Origin: Chloroflexi bacterium GWB2_49_20
Lineage (GTDB): Bacteria; Chloroflexota; Anaerolineae; Anaerolineales; Villigracilaceae
DNA length: 63,671 nt
Direction of reading: 5' to 3'
Assembly (NCBI GenBank): GCA_001796335.1
Contig: MGMF01000023.1
Coordinates: 209,900 to 273,570, forward strand
Shown here: positions 62,789 to 63,671 of the stretch, piece by piece
How the letters are laid out: each line of letters starts with the position of its first letter
Position numbering within the stretch: position 1 is the first letter of the stretch
Notes under the pieces: generated by a model
The model's input: the letters and a program-made list of their open reading frames with translations, nothing else
Told to the model about the DNA's origin: nothing
Database searches by the model: none
Program-made: the position numbers and the translations under genes

Positions 62789-63364
62789 TTATTTCTTATT
62801 CTCTGGGTTCGGTTCAAAGTTTGCTTGATTGCTTTCAGCGAGTTTTCCAATATAACCTAATATTGATCCAATTTCGCCTGCATAAGTGTTGCGTTGGGTA
62901 GGTGTCCAATCTTCTTGGAGTGATTTTTCCGCATTATCAATTAGTTTTAATAACCTAATCTCAATTGGAGTATTTACAAACCCAAGCGAGCGAATGTGGT
63001 GCAATGATTGGCGTAAACCATGAACTATATTTTCCCGAGGTGCGCCACGAATAATTACGTCTATTGTCCACATCAAGTCGTGTCCCACCCAAAAAATATT
63101 TCCAGAATTACTCCACTTCACTGCCTTATTACCTTCAAGATGTATTCTATCTTTCAATTTCTCGTTTTCTTCGTCTAGAGGAGTAAGTTTATCAACGTTT
63201 GCCTCTCCAAAAAATAATGTTTCTGCGCCACCAGGCCACTTGGCTTTTTTTAACCGATTTAATAGACTGCTAATATCTTTCCTGAACAGGAATAAAAACA
63301 AAACACCAATAATAAGAACAACGAGGGGCCAAAGTAAGGCTTTTAGAATCTCAGGTGTAATCAT
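62789..63364 (-). CDS. Single-pass membrane protein in the defence island (unknown)
   Basis: A 191-residue protein. One N-terminal membrane helix (~8-30: LLWPLVVLIIGVLFLFLF) is followed by a cytosolic helical region with AKWPGGAETLFFGE (~45) and a helical bundle-like C-terminal half (IIRGAPRENIVHGLRQSLHH). No known family. ATG 63364 with AAAGGG upstream is chosen over a start 51 nt earlier, which would put a polar 17-residue extension before the membrane helix. It shares the AT-rich base composition of the restriction and FRG genes; a defence role is only guilt by association. Confidence 0.65.
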   Translation of the reverse strand: MITPEILKALLWPLVVLIIGVLFLFLFRKDISSLLNRLKKAKWPGGAETLFFGEANVDKLTPLDEENEKLKDRIHLEGNKAVKWSNSGNIFWVGHDLMWTIDVIIRGAPRENIVHGLRQSLHHIRSLGFVNTPIEIRLLKLIDNAEKSLQEDWTPTQRNTYAGEIGSILGYIGKLAESNQANFEPNPENKK

Positions 63365-63618
63365 TGTTATAACCCTTTCACTAATTATTTGCACTTGAGT
63401 AGATTTGTGTAACAAGGAGAGTGGGCTTTAGATTCAGTCGTTATTACACTATCCCTTTTAACAAAAAAATATGTTATTCGGCTCCATTTGGTCAGGTTGC
63501 AATGGTTCTTTAGTATCCCACAATGGTAGCCCCACAACCTTTATTATAGCACTGTTGTTCTATTTGTAAAGGTAGGGAATGAGAGTGTTGAAAAACAAGT
63601 GACAAAATGGTTGGTTAA

Positions 63619-63647
63619 TTGACGGAAGGGGAAAAATTTAATACAAT
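63619..63647 (+). promoter_or_regulatory. Promoter reading off the right edge
   Basis: TTGACG (63619-63624), 17-bp spacer, TACAAT (63642-63647), then CAGGAGA as the last bases of the window: a promoter and ribosome-binding site for a plus-strand gene starting just beyond 63671. The ~250 bp before it hold no gene. Confidence 0.7.
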
Positions 63648-63671
63648 TGGAGCAACCATCAATACAGGAGA

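Overview
The window looks like a chromosomal segment from an Anaerolineae-type member of the Chloroflexota. The main pointers are several very large membrane glycosyltransferases with the Chloroflexi/archaeal DUF2298 domain, a mevalonate kinase, a split glycine dehydrogenase with a fused SHMT-GcvT protein, T-box leaders, and several genes with a TTG start or almost no 5' leader. This assignment is by eye and was not checked by a database search. No rRNA, CRISPR array, phage or transposase gene was seen.

Layout. Positions 1-2.9 kb (minus): a MarR repressor gene with a palindromic operator over its promoter, then one half of a heterodimeric ABC exporter cut by the left edge. 3-25 kb (minus): a long envelope block with lepA, a lysylphosphatidylglycerol-synthase-like flippase, an RfbE-like epimerase, a zinc exporter, a GT4 glycosyltransferase, two methyltransferases, four giant GT-C type membrane proteins, cytidylate kinase and two PlsC acyltransferases. 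25-28.6 kb: a PH/SHOCT membrane protein and tlyA (minus), facing a polyprenyl-phosphate transferase (UbiA family) and mevalonate kinase (plus) across a perfect palindrome. 28.6-31.6 kb (minus): a tryptophan T-box leader, a small ORF, TrpB2 and a SerK/SbnI-like serine kinase. 31.7-35.4 kb: small membrane and HEAT proteins, an FAH-family enzyme, tRNA-Val with a tandemly copied 3' end, and a DUF1786 protein. 35.4-42.2 kb (plus): a tandem glycine riboswitch and gcvH-gcvPA-gcvPB-glyA/gcvT, closed by a terminator. 42.3-49.5 kb: a lipoprotein, ferritin, two L,D-transpeptidases, a cell-wall amidase, a GNAT protein and an NAD(P)-binding protein. 49.7-54.2 kb: site-2 protease, HEAT protein, AEC transporter, acylphosphatase and radC. 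54.3-57.5 kb: two tRNA-Ala genes, then a T-box leader, a small ORF and leuS. 57.5-58.9 kb: a creatininase-family gene between small repeat elements. 58.9-63.4 kb (minus): an AT-rich island with a probable restriction-modification pair, an FRG-domain protein and a membrane protein. A good promoter and ribosome-binding site point off the right edge.

How the parts connect. The glycine operon turns excess glycine into 5,10-methylene-THF and, through SHMT, into serine. Serine is the likely substrate of the SerK-like kinase encoded 4 nt into the end of trpB2. Published work on TrpB2 enzymes describes O-phosphoserine as their substrate, so the pair could be a self-contained, tryptophan-regulated O-phosphoserine route to tryptophan. 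This is the most interesting system I see in the window.
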